Positions 8,310 through 17,100 of a stretch of 61,244 bases of DNA are shown here, piece by piece (position 1 is the stretch's first letter; every line of letters starts with the position of its first letter). The translations under genes and the position numbers were made by a program. Source of the stretch: a virus; the IMG/VR virus record IMGVR_UViG_3300021335_001271, positions 1 through 61,244 of that record, one strand, 5' to 3'. Under the pieces are notes generated by a model. The model was not told where the DNA came from and ran no database searches. It saw only the letters and a list, made by a program, of their open reading frames with translations.

Positions 8310-8615
8310 ATGACATTAGAACAACTTGAACGACAGGTGCTGTTGTGGAACAAAGCTGCCATACTAGCACCTATTTTTTTTACTGGCCTGCTTATGGTCG
8401 CTTGGCTATTGAGTTTTTGTAGCACACAAACACTGTTCTTCATTGCCTGTGGATTGTATTTTCTTACAGCAATTATTTGGTGGTGGTGGACTATGAAAAG
8501 CATACATCTATTGGTTAAAACACTTACCAGCACAAGAGAAGGTGTGGTAGAAGTAGCCCAAGAACTTAAAAGTATTCGAGAAGAACTAAGTGTTGACAAC
8601 TTCCAAGATAAGTAG
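8310..8615 (+). CDS. Small two-helix membrane protein
   Basis: This 101-aa protein has two hydrophobic segments, roughly residues 17-38 and 43-62 (the second ends in four tryptophans), then an amphipathic coiled-coil-like tail (VVEVAQELKSIREEL). It could be a holin-like or inner-membrane accessory protein, but it is far from the lysis cassette. There is no Shine-Dalgarno sequence; a late-promoter box ends four bases upstream of the ATG. Confidence 0.65.
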   Translation: MTLEQLERQVLLWNKAAILAPIFFTGLLMVAWLLSFCSTQTLFFIACGLYFLTAIIWWWWTMKSIHLLVKTLTSTREGVVEVAQELKSIREELSVDNFQDK

Positions 8616-8622
8616 TATATTA
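8594..8622 (+). promoter_or_regulatory. Sigma-70 type early promoter for the queD-like gene
   Basis: TTGACA (8594-8599), 17-base spacer, TATATT (8617-8622). It lies inside the last codons of the membrane-protein gene. Confidence 0.75.
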
Positions 8623-8630
8623 TTAGTACA

Positions 8631-8687
8631 GTGGACTATGTGTTCGACCCACTATAAATATTCCGCACACTCCAGTAGCCGAGGAGT
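8631..8687 (+). promoter_or_regulatory. Structured leader of the queD-like gene with late promoter
   Basis: A hairpin AGTGG/CCACT (8631-8635 with 8649-8653) begins where the early transcript should start. A perfect late box TATAAATA lies at 8653-8660. A second stem, ACTCC (8669-8673) with GGAGT (8683-8687), pairs with the GGAG ribosome-binding site of the gene at 8693. Translation control is an inference. Confidence 0.4.
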
Positions 8688-8692
8688 ATAAT

Positions 8693-9139
8693 ATGAGTTA
8701 CTATAGCACAAAAACATATGGGCACAACATTGGATTGAGTGCCTGCTTTAGACAACCTAAAGCACATAGCCATTGCAGATTCTTACACGGATATAGTTTG
8801 CAATTTAGATTTACATTTGCAGCAAATGAACTAGACGAAAAGAACTGGGTAGTTGACTTTGGTGGTTTGAAGCCGCTTAAAGCATGGCTAGAAGACATGT
8901 TCGATCACAAAGTTGTATTGGATGCAGATGATCCAGAAATGGCGACATTTGAATTACTACAAGACAAAGGACTAGCAGAACTTACAATTTTGGACGGTGT
9001 AGGTGTAGAACGTTTTGCATATCATGCTTGGGAACAAGCAGATGAACTAGTGCAAGAAATGACCAACGGTCGTTGTCGTTGTGTTGAAGTAGAATGTGCT
9101 GAGCATGGAGCAAACAGTGCAATCTACAAAGCAGACTAA
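8693..9139 (+). CDS. queD: QueD-like 6-carboxytetrahydropterin synthase family protein
   Basis: This 148-aa protein belongs to the QueD/6-pyruvoyl-tetrahydropterin synthase fold, which makes the pterin precursor of 7-deazaguanine bases (preQ0, queuosine). Supporting motifs are SHCRFLHGY (25-34), VDFGGLK (54-60) and FDHK. The usual zinc-site HGH is HGY here, and the usual upstream AxH is ACF, so the zinc site differs from the classic enzyme; I know this variant from alphaproteobacterial family members. The companion enzymes FolE, QueE and QueC are not in the window. It overlaps the glycosyltransferase gene. Confidence 0.8.
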   Translation: MSYYSTKTYGHNIGLSACFRQPKAHSHCRFLHGYSLQFRFTFAANELDEKNWVVDFGGLKPLKAWLEDMFDHKVVLDADDPEMATFELLQDKGLAELTILDGVGVERFAYHAWEQADELVQEMTNGRCRCVEVECAEHGANSAIYKAD

Positions 9140-9833
9140 TTACGTAGCATGTCTTAAATGGGGCGACAAATACAGCCCCGAGTATGTCAATAAACTCAAC
9201 AGTATGGTGCGAAAGCATTGTACTGTTGATTACGAGTTTATTTGCTTTACAGAAAACAAACAAGGATTAGACAAAGATATAAACGTATTGCCATTGCCAA
9301 AGTTACGAACGCAAGGCTGGTGGTTTAAACCAATGTTTTTAGGCAGCGACTTAGGAATACAAGGCACATTATTGTTCTTAGACTTAGACGTAATTGTTTT
9401 CAATAACATAAACAAGTTGTTCAAATATGAACCTAACAAATTTTTAATATGTAGAGACTTTAATCGTAGTGTAAGACATAATTGGGATAGAATGAATAGC
9501 AGTGTGTTTAGAACTACTATTGGAAAATATGATGCAAAATGGCAAAGATTTAAAAAAAATGTTGCTCACGAAACAGCTAAATTCCGTGGAGATCAAGACT
9601 GGATGTTTGCAAACATACGTGATCACACATTTTGGCCAGATGATTGGATACAGAGTTACAAGTGGGAAATGCGTGACAGACGTGAATTAAAAATTGATAC
9701 CCATACTCGGAAAAGAAACTTTGTAACAGATTCACCTCCAAATATAAAAAAGGATACTTGTATTGCAGTATTTCACGGAGAACCAAATCCAGCTGATGCA
9801 AATGATAGTTGGGTAAAGGCAAATTGGATTTGA
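9117..9833 (+). CDS. GT-A fold glycosyltransferase-like protein
   Basis: The protein (about 238 aa) has YEFICFTENKQGL, GWWFKPMFL and LLFLDLDVIVF, the last carrying a DxD motif that binds a metal and nucleotide-sugar in GT-A enzymes. A C-terminal VFHGEPNP also fits family patterns. I favour the GTG at 9117 because GGAG lies six bases upstream; an ATG at 9105 is an alternative. It overlaps the queD-like gene by over 20 bases, implying coupling. It may glycosylate a base, a nucleoside or a surface sugar; this is not decided by sequence. Confidence 0.75.
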   Translation: MQSTKQTNYVACLKWGDKYSPEYVNKLNSMVRKHCTVDYEFICFTENKQGLDKDINVLPLPKLRTQGWWFKPMFLGSDLGIQGTLLFLDLDVIVFNNINKLFKYEPNKFLICRDFNRSVRHNWDRMNSSVFRTTIGKYDAKWQRFKKNVAHETAKFRGDQDWMFANIRDHTFWPDDWIQSYKWEMRDRRELKIDTHTRKRNFVTDSPPNIKKDTCIAVFHGEPNPADANDSWVKANWI

Positions 9834-9858
9834 CAAGCCTTAACTTTTGTGTTATAGT
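9830..9858 (+). promoter_or_regulatory. Sigma-70 type early promoter nested on a stop codon
   Basis: TTGACA (9830-9835), 17-base spacer, TATAGT (9853-9858). The TGA stop at 9831-9833 lies inside the -35 hexamer. Confidence 0.85.
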
Positions 9859-9887
9859 TATTGCATAGGCACAAAGAAAGGCACAAG

Positions 9888-10793
9888 ATGACACAGTTTA
9901 AACAATATCTATCGCAGGTAGAATCACATTGTGAAGCATTAACTGGTAAAACAGCAACTCACAATCCTAAAGCAATCAAAGACCTTAAACGCAATCTAAC
10001 GTTGGCACTTTTTGAAAGTGGTAAGACTGTAGAAGAATATCTTGATGCTTACACAAAAGATAAAATCATTGATCCTTCTTTTGTATTTAAAAATGGTGTA
10101 ACATGGAAAGATTATGTTTCATCAGATTGGCTTGATTTTTGTAGTGTAATGTTTGAATTGCGTCCTGTAGGTCTTGGAACACCTAACGCAATGGTAGGAG
10201 AAGCAGAATTTATGCTTGTTTTTGGTTCTCCTCGGGTAGGAATCAGTAAAGTTAAAAATACCGGAGACGTAGTTGTAGATGGTAAAACTGTAGAACTTAA
10301 AGGTTCTGAGATGCGTATTATGGGCAATGTAAAAGGTAAAGAAGTACAAGCTCATGCAAAACGTATTGCTGAAAAATATAATTTCAAACCAAACGATTGT
10401 AATAGAGGAAGAACCGCATTTGAACCTTGGAGCAAAGAAGCTCATTGGCAAGCACAATTTGCAGCAGTAGGCAAAGAACAAGCAAAAAACTTTTTACAAG
10501 AATTGTGTTCAATGTTTATGTCGTGTGATGCAGAAGATTTTGATGTCTGTTTTACCGACGATATTTTTTCATCTGATATACTACTTGAAGTAATGGTAAA
10601 AGGTTTATGGGCAAATACAACAAAGTTGTGGGATTCTTATACTGTGATTGATAACGGAACAGTGTCTAGTTTAAACACTGAAAATAATCAGTTTGACAAA
10701 TTAGTAAATGAAGGTATAATAAAAGTATCCGGAAACTATTTTAGAAGTTTCCAAGACACAAATGTCGGTTTATACGTAACGATTGAGAAATAA
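9888..10793 (+). CDS. Candidate PD-(D/E)XK nuclease, partner of the adjacent methyltransferase
   Basis: I chose the ATG at 9888, after AAAGGCACAAG. The 301-aa protein has GEAEFMLVFG (around residue 98) followed by NTGDVVVDGKTVELKGS, where D and E-L-K match the spacing of a PD-(D/E)XK nuclease core. That core is common in restriction enzymes. It ends one base before the methyltransferase gene and shares its promoter, which is the layout of a restriction-modification pair. Without a structure prediction this is an inference; it could also be a non-restriction DNA-processing nuclease. Confidence 0.5.
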   Translation: MTQFKQYLSQVESHCEALTGKTATHNPKAIKDLKRNLTLALFESGKTVEEYLDAYTKDKIIDPSFVFKNGVTWKDYVSSDWLDFCSVMFELRPVGLGTPNAMVGEAEFMLVFGSPRVGISKVKNTGDVVVDGKTVELKGSEMRIMGNVKGKEVQAHAKRIAEKYNFKPNDCNRGRTAFEPWSKEAHWQAQFAAVGKEQAKNFLQELCSMFMSCDAEDFDVCFTDDIFSSDILLEVMVKGLWANTTKLWDSYTVIDNGTVSSLNTENNQFDKLVNEGIIKVSGNYFRSFQDTNVGLYVTIEK

Positions 10794-10794
10794 G

Positions 10795-11742
10795 ATGATA
10801 GATTTATACAACGCTGATTGCTTTGATATACTAAAAACACTAGACGATAACAGTGTAGATATGGTATGTGTTGATCCACCTTATGGAACAACTACTATTG
10901 CTTGGGACCAAACACTAGATTTTGAACGCATGTGGCAAGAGCTAGAACGCATTTGCAAACCAAAAGCAAATATTATTATTTTTGGTAGCCAGCCCTTTAC
11001 TAGTCTTGTTATTTGCAGCAAGATAAAATGGTTCAGACATGAACTTGTTTGGAACAAAAACAAGTGCGGATCTCCAGGACTAAGCAAATATCGTCCGCAA
11101 AAGGTACATGAAAATGTAATGATATTTTCAAAAGAAAGCGGCGGCACATATAATCCTATTATGGAAGAAGGTGATCCTTATAAACGTGAAAGTAAAGATC
11201 CAAACGGATATGGCAAAGGTATTAACAGTCATGGTTATGGCTTTAAAGAAAAGTTTATGGGCGGTACAAACTCTGGTACCCGATATCCAAAAAGTATCTT
11301 ACATGCAAGTAGAAATTTTAGCGCACAACAAACAGTGCATCCAACACAAAAACCTACAAACATTTTAAATTGGTTAATAATGACTTATAGTAATGTAGGA
11401 GACACTGTATTAGATTTTACTATGGGCGGAGGTGCTTGTGGTGTTAGTGCAAAACTTACAGGACGTAGCTTTATTGGTGTAGAAAAAGAAAAAAAGTATT
11501 TTGACATTGCTAAATTACGTATCGAACAAGCAGATGAAAATGTTGTAACAGAAAACGATCATCAACTTACCACTCAGATACATAAAGATATGAAGACTAC
11601 TCCAGATAAAAAATACGAAGGCGATTTGTTACAATCAATACGTAGTGCAACAGATGATAATAAAGACATTTCAGAAGTTGAAATTAAACCTAAAGACGAC
11701 GGTTCTCCGTTGGATCCTAGTCTGTTTGAAATTTCAGATTGA
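10795..11742 (+). CDS. Beta-class DNA methyltransferase
   Basis: This 315-aa enzyme carries DPPYGT (residues 26-31), the catalytic motif IV of N6-adenine and N4-cytosine methyltransferases. HPTQKP follows in the middle, and the SAM-binding motif LDFTMGGGACG comes late. This order defines the beta class. The ATG at 10795 is preferred over a TTG at 10783. The last 70 residues are charged and probably disordered. It may modify phage DNA to evade host restriction, or guard it from the neighbouring nuclease. Confidence 0.9.
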   Translation: MIDLYNADCFDILKTLDDNSVDMVCVDPPYGTTTIAWDQTLDFERMWQELERICKPKANIIIFGSQPFTSLVICSKIKWFRHELVWNKNKCGSPGLSKYRPQKVHENVMIFSKESGGTYNPIMEEGDPYKRESKDPNGYGKGINSHGYGFKEKFMGGTNSGTRYPKSILHASRNFSAQQTVHPTQKPTNILNWLIMTYSNVGDTVLDFTMGGGACGVSAKLTGRSFIGVEKEKKYFDIAKLRIEQADENVVTENDHQLTTQIHKDMKTTPDKKYEGDLLQSIRSATDDNKDISEVEIKPKDDGSPLDPSLFEISD

Positions 11743-11767
11743 CAAAACTAATAAAGTTTATTAGTAT
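11739..11767 (+). promoter_or_regulatory. Sigma-70 type promoter, likely leaderless start
   Basis: TTGACA (11739-11744), 17-base spacer, TAGTAT (11762-11767); TATAAT also occurs at 11765-11770. The TGA stop at 11740-11742 is inside the -35. With a 17-base spacer, transcription would start near the ATG at 11774. Confidence 0.65.
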
Positions 11768-11773
11768 AATATT

Positions 11774-11938
11774 ATGATTAGAACATACATGATATACGCA
11801 GGTCTTACTTTTCTCGGTTACGAGTACGGTGAAACAGAAGAAGCAGTGTTGTTTAGAACTAGAGGCAAATATGGCCCACCTAGCAACTGGAATGTAAAAG
11901 AATACAAGGCAAAATTGATTGAATTGGAAACCGTATGA
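11774..11938 (+). CDS. Small protein of 54 aa upstream of uvsE
   Basis: This short frame begins MIRTYMIYAGLTFLGYEYG and includes KYGPPSNWNVKEYKAKLIEL. It overlaps the uvsE start by four bases (ATGA). No ribosome-binding site is visible and the ATG sits where the promoter at 11739 should initiate, suggesting a leaderless transcript. I do not recognise the family. An internal Met at codon 6 is another possible start. Confidence 0.6.
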   Translation: MIRTYMIYAGLTFLGYEYGETEEAVLFRTRGKYGPPSNWNVKEYKAKLIELETV

Positions 11939-13014
11939 ACGATCTTAAATTTACAAATGCAGGTGATTATTTGCGATCACAGCAGAAGCGTATGGGCTTT
12001 GCTTGTAAGTATCTGCATTACAATCAGAATCAACCTAAGAAACTTTTAGAAGAAATACAACGTCCACTTACGGAAAAGTGTACAACAGTTGCTTGGCTAA
12101 ATAGACAAACAAAGGATGTTGCAGAACAACGACTGTGGGATATCATGGTGCATAATGCAGCAGCAGCAAAAAGGTTAGTAGAGTATGTGGGAAGCCTTCC
12201 TCCAGAACTTCGTATGGTCCGATTGGGTAGCAATCAGCTTCCTTGTGCTACCGAGCCTAGCTGGCGCTATTTTTGGTCTCGTCCAGATGTGGTGGAGTAC
12301 TGCGAGAAGCACTACAGAGAAGTCGGTGACGCAGCCAGACGCTTGGATGTTAGGCTCTCAATGCACCCAGGACAATTTACAGTCCTTGCTTCGGATAACC
12401 CAGAAATCGTCGAAAGGAGCATAGAAGAATTTGAATATCACGCCACTCTCATCAGGTACATGGGCTACGGTAAACGTTTCCAAGACTTCAAGTGCAATGT
12501 CCACATATCAGGCAGACAAGGTCCAGCCGGTATCAAAAACGTCCTTGGCCGCCTCTCACCGGAAGCAAGAAACACTATTACAATCGAAAACGACGAAAAC
12601 AGTTGGGGACTCGACGCCAGCCTTGAGCTTGCAAACGATCTCGCTTTGGTGCTAGACATACACCACCATTGGGTGAAAACAGGAGAATATATTGAACCAG
12701 ATGACGAACGCATTGACCGTATTATCGATAGTTGGCGGGGTGAGCGTCCTGCTATGCATTACAGCACTAGCCGTGAAGATTACCTTACAGATGCTGACCC
12801 AAGTGTACGACCAGACATGGACACACTACTTGAATCCGGATATAAAAAACAAAAGTTGAGAGCACACAGTGACTATATGTGGAACACTGCCTGCAACGAG
12901 TGGGCATTAGAACATTGGCAGTGGGCAGACATTATGGTCGAGGCCAAGATGAAGAACTTGTCCACAGGACAACTTTACAGCATGACCGAAGAGTCAAAAC
13001 GTATGGCAGCATAA
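11935..13014 (+). CDS. uvsE: UV damage endonuclease UvsE/UvdE
   Basis: This 359-aa TIM-barrel enzyme nicks DNA 5' to UV photoproducts. Family motifs are MRLGSNQ-like RMVRLGSNQL, LSMHPGQFTVL, ERSIEEFEYH, NVHISG, TIENDE and DIHHHW, which include the metal-binding His, Glu and Asp residues. The length matches the family. It overlaps the 54-aa gene by four bases. Repair of sunlight damage fits a surface-ocean phage. Confidence 0.92.
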   Translation: MNDLKFTNAGDYLRSQQKRMGFACKYLHYNQNQPKKLLEEIQRPLTEKCTTVAWLNRQTKDVAEQRLWDIMVHNAAAAKRLVEYVGSLPPELRMVRLGSNQLPCATEPSWRYFWSRPDVVEYCEKHYREVGDAARRLDVRLSMHPGQFTVLASDNPEIVERSIEEFEYHATLIRYMGYGKRFQDFKCNVHISGRQGPAGIKNVLGRLSPEARNTITIENDENSWGLDASLELANDLALVLDIHHHWVKTGEYIEPDDERIDRIIDSWRGERPAMHYSTSREDYLTDADPSVRPDMDTLLESGYKKQKLRAHSDYMWNTACNEWALEHWQWADIMVEAKMKNLSTGQLYSMTEESKRMAA

Positions 13015-13017
13015 ATA
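13011..13017 (+). promoter_or_regulatory. T4-type late promoter box ATAAATA
   Basis: The box overlaps the TAA stop of uvsE (13012-13014) and ends four bases before the ATG at 13022, giving a likely leaderless late transcript. Confidence 0.55.
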
Positions 13018-13021
13018 CATT

Positions 13022-13309
13022 ATGAATTTAGCAAAGATGTACGGAGCAAAGACTCCACAAGCGATTACAAAAGATAAAAATCCTAACCGTGTGCTAGGCG
13101 GATTAAAAGGTGCAGGTGTAAACAGCTTCACCATGCTTGGCGAGGACGAAACAGAAAAACAGATTCCAACTTATGCTTATGTACAAGCATTGGAAGAAAA
13201 AATCAAGCGTCTAGAACAAATGATGCTTGAGCAAGATAAACACATTAGGAGATTGAGAAATGATCAAAGATTGGATCGAGAATCGTTTAAAACAACGTTC
13301 AACCGTTGA
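13022..13309 (+). CDS. Conserved 95-aa phage protein with coiled coil
   Basis: The N-terminus has KTPQAITKDKNPNRVLGGLK; the second half (YVQALEEKIKRLEQMMLEQD) is a clear coiled coil, suggesting oligomerisation. No Shine-Dalgarno sequence is visible; a late-promoter box lies just upstream. It overlaps the next gene by 50 bases. Its function is unknown, but a late, structural or assembly role fits the promoter. Confidence 0.65.
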   Translation: MNLAKMYGAKTPQAITKDKNPNRVLGGLKGAGVNSFTMLGEDETEKQIPTYAYVQALEEKIKRLEQMMLEQDKHIRRLRNDQRLDRESFKTTFNR

Positions 13310-13421
13310 TGGAGTGCTTATGGTTGCAGCAGGAGCAGCAATCATTGTGTTCTCGCCACTAACAAAACTTATTGCATATGGTGCAATTGCATACGGTGCC
13401 TATACTATTTGGCGCAATTAA
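13260..13421 (+). CDS. Small membrane protein of 53 aa
   Basis: This short frame reads MIKDWIENRLKQRSTVDGVL, then a hydrophobic stretch of about 30 residues (VAAGAAIIVFSPLTKLIAYG, AIAYGAYTIW). I recognise this small single-pass protein as conserved in T4-like marine phages. It overlaps the previous gene by 50 bases in another frame. Its stop meets the stop of the minus-strand gene at 13418. Confidence 0.7.
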   Translation: MIKDWIENRLKQRSTVDGVLMVAAGAAIIVFSPLTKLIAYGAIAYGAYTIWRN

Positions 13422-13705
13422 AGTTTGCTAATTGGTATATCGCTACTAGCTTTGATACTCCAAACTTTTTTAGCATTTACGCCACGTTGTTGGGCAAAAC
13501 GTTTTGCATCACAATTTTCACAAACATGGAAATAGTTGTTGTTTAGTCGTTTAGGATCCATGCTTCCTCGTGGGCGCACAAATTCAGTATCACAGTTATC
13601 ACAACGCAGCACAACCATTGTCTTTTTGCGACAATAGTTGTGTTGCTTTCCTAATTTGCTACGGCGCATATGCCAAGTATCAATCAAATATTCTTTTATA
13701 AACAT
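13418..13705 (-). CDS. Zinc-ribbon-like protein
   Basis: This 95-aa minus-strand protein has CDNC (around residues 35-38) and CENC (around 62-65), a four-Cys zinc site with a basic loop between (RPRGSMDPKRLNNN). It probably binds nucleic acid. It is one of only two minus-strand genes here and converges on the 53-aa membrane-protein gene with overlapping stops. The function is not recognised. Confidence 0.75.
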   Translation of the reverse strand: MFIKEYLIDTWHMRRSKLGKQHNYCRKKTMVVLRCDNCDTEFVRPRGSMDPKRLNNNYFHVCENCDAKRFAQQRGVNAKKVWSIKASSDIPISKL

Positions 13706-13739
13706 AACTATATTTACATTAAGATTATAAAAACAACCG

Positions 13740-13746
13740 ATAAATA
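13740..13746 (+). promoter_or_regulatory. T4-type late promoter box GATAAATA
   Basis: ATAAATA is followed by AAAGGA and the ATG at 13762. Confidence 0.6.
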
Positions 13747-13761
13747 TTAGAAAGGAACACT

Positions 13762-14124
13762 ATGAGCATACTTACTTTAACACCAGAAGCAGAGAAACAA
13801 ATAGATCTTTTGAGCAAAGAGAACGATTGCTACGGCATTACTCTTAACATCAAAGGCGGCGGTTGTGCAGGTTTTGAGTACGATTGGGGTACTATTGCAA
13901 GCCCAACAGACTTAGAAGACGGTGACGAAGTTGTAAAAACCTCAAACGGATGTGCGTTTGTAGTAGGAGCTCATAGCCTTATGTTCTTAATAGGAACAGA
14001 AGTAGATTATGTAAAAAGTTTGGTAGGCGCAAACTTTGAAATACGCAATCCAAATGCTCAAAGTGCATGTGGTTGTGGTGTAAGTGTAAATTTTGATATG
14101 GACAGTTTAGTACCACAGTTTTAA
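13762..14124 (+). CDS. A-type iron-sulfur carrier (IscA/HesB family)
   Basis: This 120-aa protein has the family's three conserved cysteines: Cys35 in GGGCAGFEY and Cys103/Cys105 in SACGCG near the C-terminus. These hold a transferable Fe-S cluster. The size matches IscA/ErpA proteins. A late-promoter box precedes it and the tail-fibre genes follow. In bacteria these carriers mature Fe-S enzymes. Here possible clients are the seven radical SAM proteins and the ferredoxin. IscA homologues are known in marine T4-like phages. Confidence 0.9.
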   Translation: MSILTLTPEAEKQIDLLSKENDCYGITLNIKGGGCAGFEYDWGTIASPTDLEDGDEVVKTSNGCAFVVGAHSLMFLIGTEVDYVKSLVGANFEIRNPNAQSACGCGVSVNFDMDSLVPQF

Positions 14125-14135
14125 GGAAAAAATAA

Positions 14136-17100
14136 ATGGCAAGAAAAGAAATTGATATCGGTATTGAGGGTAACGACGGTACAGGCGATAGTATCCGTGA
14201 AAGTTTTCGTAAAGTAAATGACAACTTTCAAGAACTGTATGCTGTATTTGGACTAGGTGGTAGTATATCCTTTAAAAATATTGATGATACACCAGATAGT
14301 TATTTAGGTAATGCAGGCGGCATAGTTGCAGTCAATCAAACTGAAACCGGTATTGGTTTTTATAAATTTATAAGCGATGCATTAGATAACGCTGATACAA
14401 AATCTGCCAGTAGAATTAATAACAGTGTTGTTGTTGAATTTGATGATGTGGATCCTGCAACACCTGATCAAAGCGGAACAGTGAAAATTACAATACTAGA
14501 TCCGCATGTTGAAAGAGATCCTGATCCATCTTTTACAGCTTCTGTTGATTTTGGTGCAGTAGGTGCATATAATAATGCAACTAACACAAAACTAAGAAAT
14601 ACTAGTGGTACCGGAGATGATATAGATACATTAGTAACCCAATGGAATACCACACATTCTTTAAAAGATCCAATTACTGCTACAAATATCATTCCAAGCA
14701 TTGGTTACAATGATGATACATATGTAAATGTTTCTGGCGATACAATGACTGGTGCATTAGAAGTACCAGCAGGTGCAAGCGGCGCACAAGTTCCACGCAC
14801 AGAAGAAGTAATCACAAGAGCAGGCAGCGAAGAAAACAGACGTATGCTTGACACACTGTATTTGTCAGACCATCCAAATCCAATCGAAGGGTTTGGTACT
14901 CCAAATGGCAAAGACGATTTACAAGCTGTAACAAAACTTTATGTTGATACACAAGGTTATAGCAGTGCTACAAACATTTATGTCGCTACCACAGGTGATG
15001 ATAATCAATCAAGTACTCCAGCAGGACAAGAAGGTAGAGCACCTCAGTATGCATATAAAAGTATAAATGCTGCAATGGCTCGTGCCACAGAAATTATTGA
15101 ATCTACACCATACGAACCAGGACCATATGTACAAACAATCACGTATGACTTGCAATCTAAAAATACAACAATTAGCGCAGTAAGTGGATACACTGCATGG
15201 GGTGGTGGCATTGCCGCAGCAGCAAGTCCAATTGTTACACAAAACATCATAGGACTTCAAGAAGAAGTAGAAGAATATGTAGCAACAAATTTTCCTGATC
15301 TAGAATATAATGTTGATACTTGTAAAAGAGATATACAATTAATTATTGATAGTGTCAGACTTGATGTCCTAGCAGGACCAACTGTAAATTATCTTTCACG
15401 TTGGGCAGGACTTAGATACAATGCCAACCCAAGTGCTGTAAAGGCAAAAACAACACAATTAGATGCAACTGTTGGTAGTATCGGTCTTGTAAAAAGCAGA
15501 ATTTTATCTATCTTATCAGATGAATTAACAATTACCTCAGGTGATGCTGTTTATGATGCATATCAAGATAGATTTAATAATGTGTTAGATATTATACAAG
15601 GCACTACTGTAGATATAGAAAGCACTGGTACAGGATATGTATTTGATTTCTTAAATGGTACCTATGACAGTGTGGATCAAGGTATCGAAGGCAACAGTGA
15701 TTTACGTGAAGGTAAATTAATTGTAGGTAAATCAAGTGGTGCAAAAGGTATTATCACAGACTATCGTAGAACAGCAACAGGTACAACAGACAGTATTACA
15801 GTAGATCTAGTTGAACCAATTGAATTTGAAACAGGTGAAGAATTAGAATATGGTAACTTAACACGAAATAACCAAGTTACAGTGCGTGTAGAATCAGGCA
15901 TTTATTACGAACATCTTCCAATTAAATTGCCAGAGAACGTTAGTATCAAAGGTGATGAATTTAGAAGAGTTGTTTTAAGACCAAAACCTGGCGTGTCACA
16001 AAGTGTTTGGGCAAACACATATTTTTACAGAGATGCAGTAATTGATGACTTACCTGCTGCATATTCACCAATCAGCACCACAAGTGCAGTTGCAACTGAC
16101 GCAAGTAGAAGTAATACAGGTTCGCCATATACAATTACAAGTAGTCAGTGGTCATCAAATGGTGCAGGTATTGATGCAGAATTTGAAGTTGCAGTTGATG
16201 CAGTAGGTGCAACAACAGTTACAGTAACCAATGAAGGTGATGGATTTGTTGTAGGCGATACAATTACTATTGCTGACACTGCATTGGGTAGTGGTGGTGC
16301 AGCCGATGTAACATTTACTGTAACAGCAACAGGTGGCGGTACAACCTTTGTCCACCCAATCAGTGGCAAAAATGGTAAGTATGGTTATCACTATCTTGCT
16401 GATCCTAGTACACCAGTAAATGTAGGAAGTTTTGGTACAACGAATCCTGGTAACTTTGACCAGGCAGCAAGATTGATTGAATTCAACAAGTTCTTTATTA
16501 TTGAAGAAACAATTGAATACATTAATGCTACCTATCCTACATTGGTTTATGATCAAGGTAAATGTGAAAGAGACACTGGTTTAATTATTGACGGTATTAT
16601 CAGTGACTTGAAGTCCGGCGGTAGAGAAGCTACACTTACTAATCAAGGTGCTTACTATGAAGGTGCTGTTAGCGGACAAGAAACAGAAACAGCAGCAGCG
16701 ATTACAAATCTAAAAACCATTATCGAACACGTTTTGCTCAACGGCGATGTATCAAGCACATACACACCGTTGGGTACAGTTGATCAAATTACTGATGAAG
16801 ATTACACTGCCGAAGCAGACTCACTAACAAATGCACAACAACTTTGTGACTGTGTTGCATTTGCATTTAATGTTAGCTACAATCCTCCATTGAACAACAG
16901 TGAAATGGATGTTTTGTTGTGTAACGATGGTACAATTGTAAGAAACATCACAGTGCAGAGACACGGTGGCTTTATGATGGTGCTGGATCCAGAAGGACAG
17001 ATTCTTACAAGATCTCCTTATTGCCAAACTGGATCAAGTTTCTCACAATCAAAAGGCACACGTAGAAATTTTGCAGGTGGTCTGTTTATTGACGGTTATG

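Noticed and set aside
8631-8687. A preQ1 riboswitch upstream of the queD-like gene
   Set aside because: Stems exist, but I could not match the conserved preQ1 aptamer core; I report only a structured leader.
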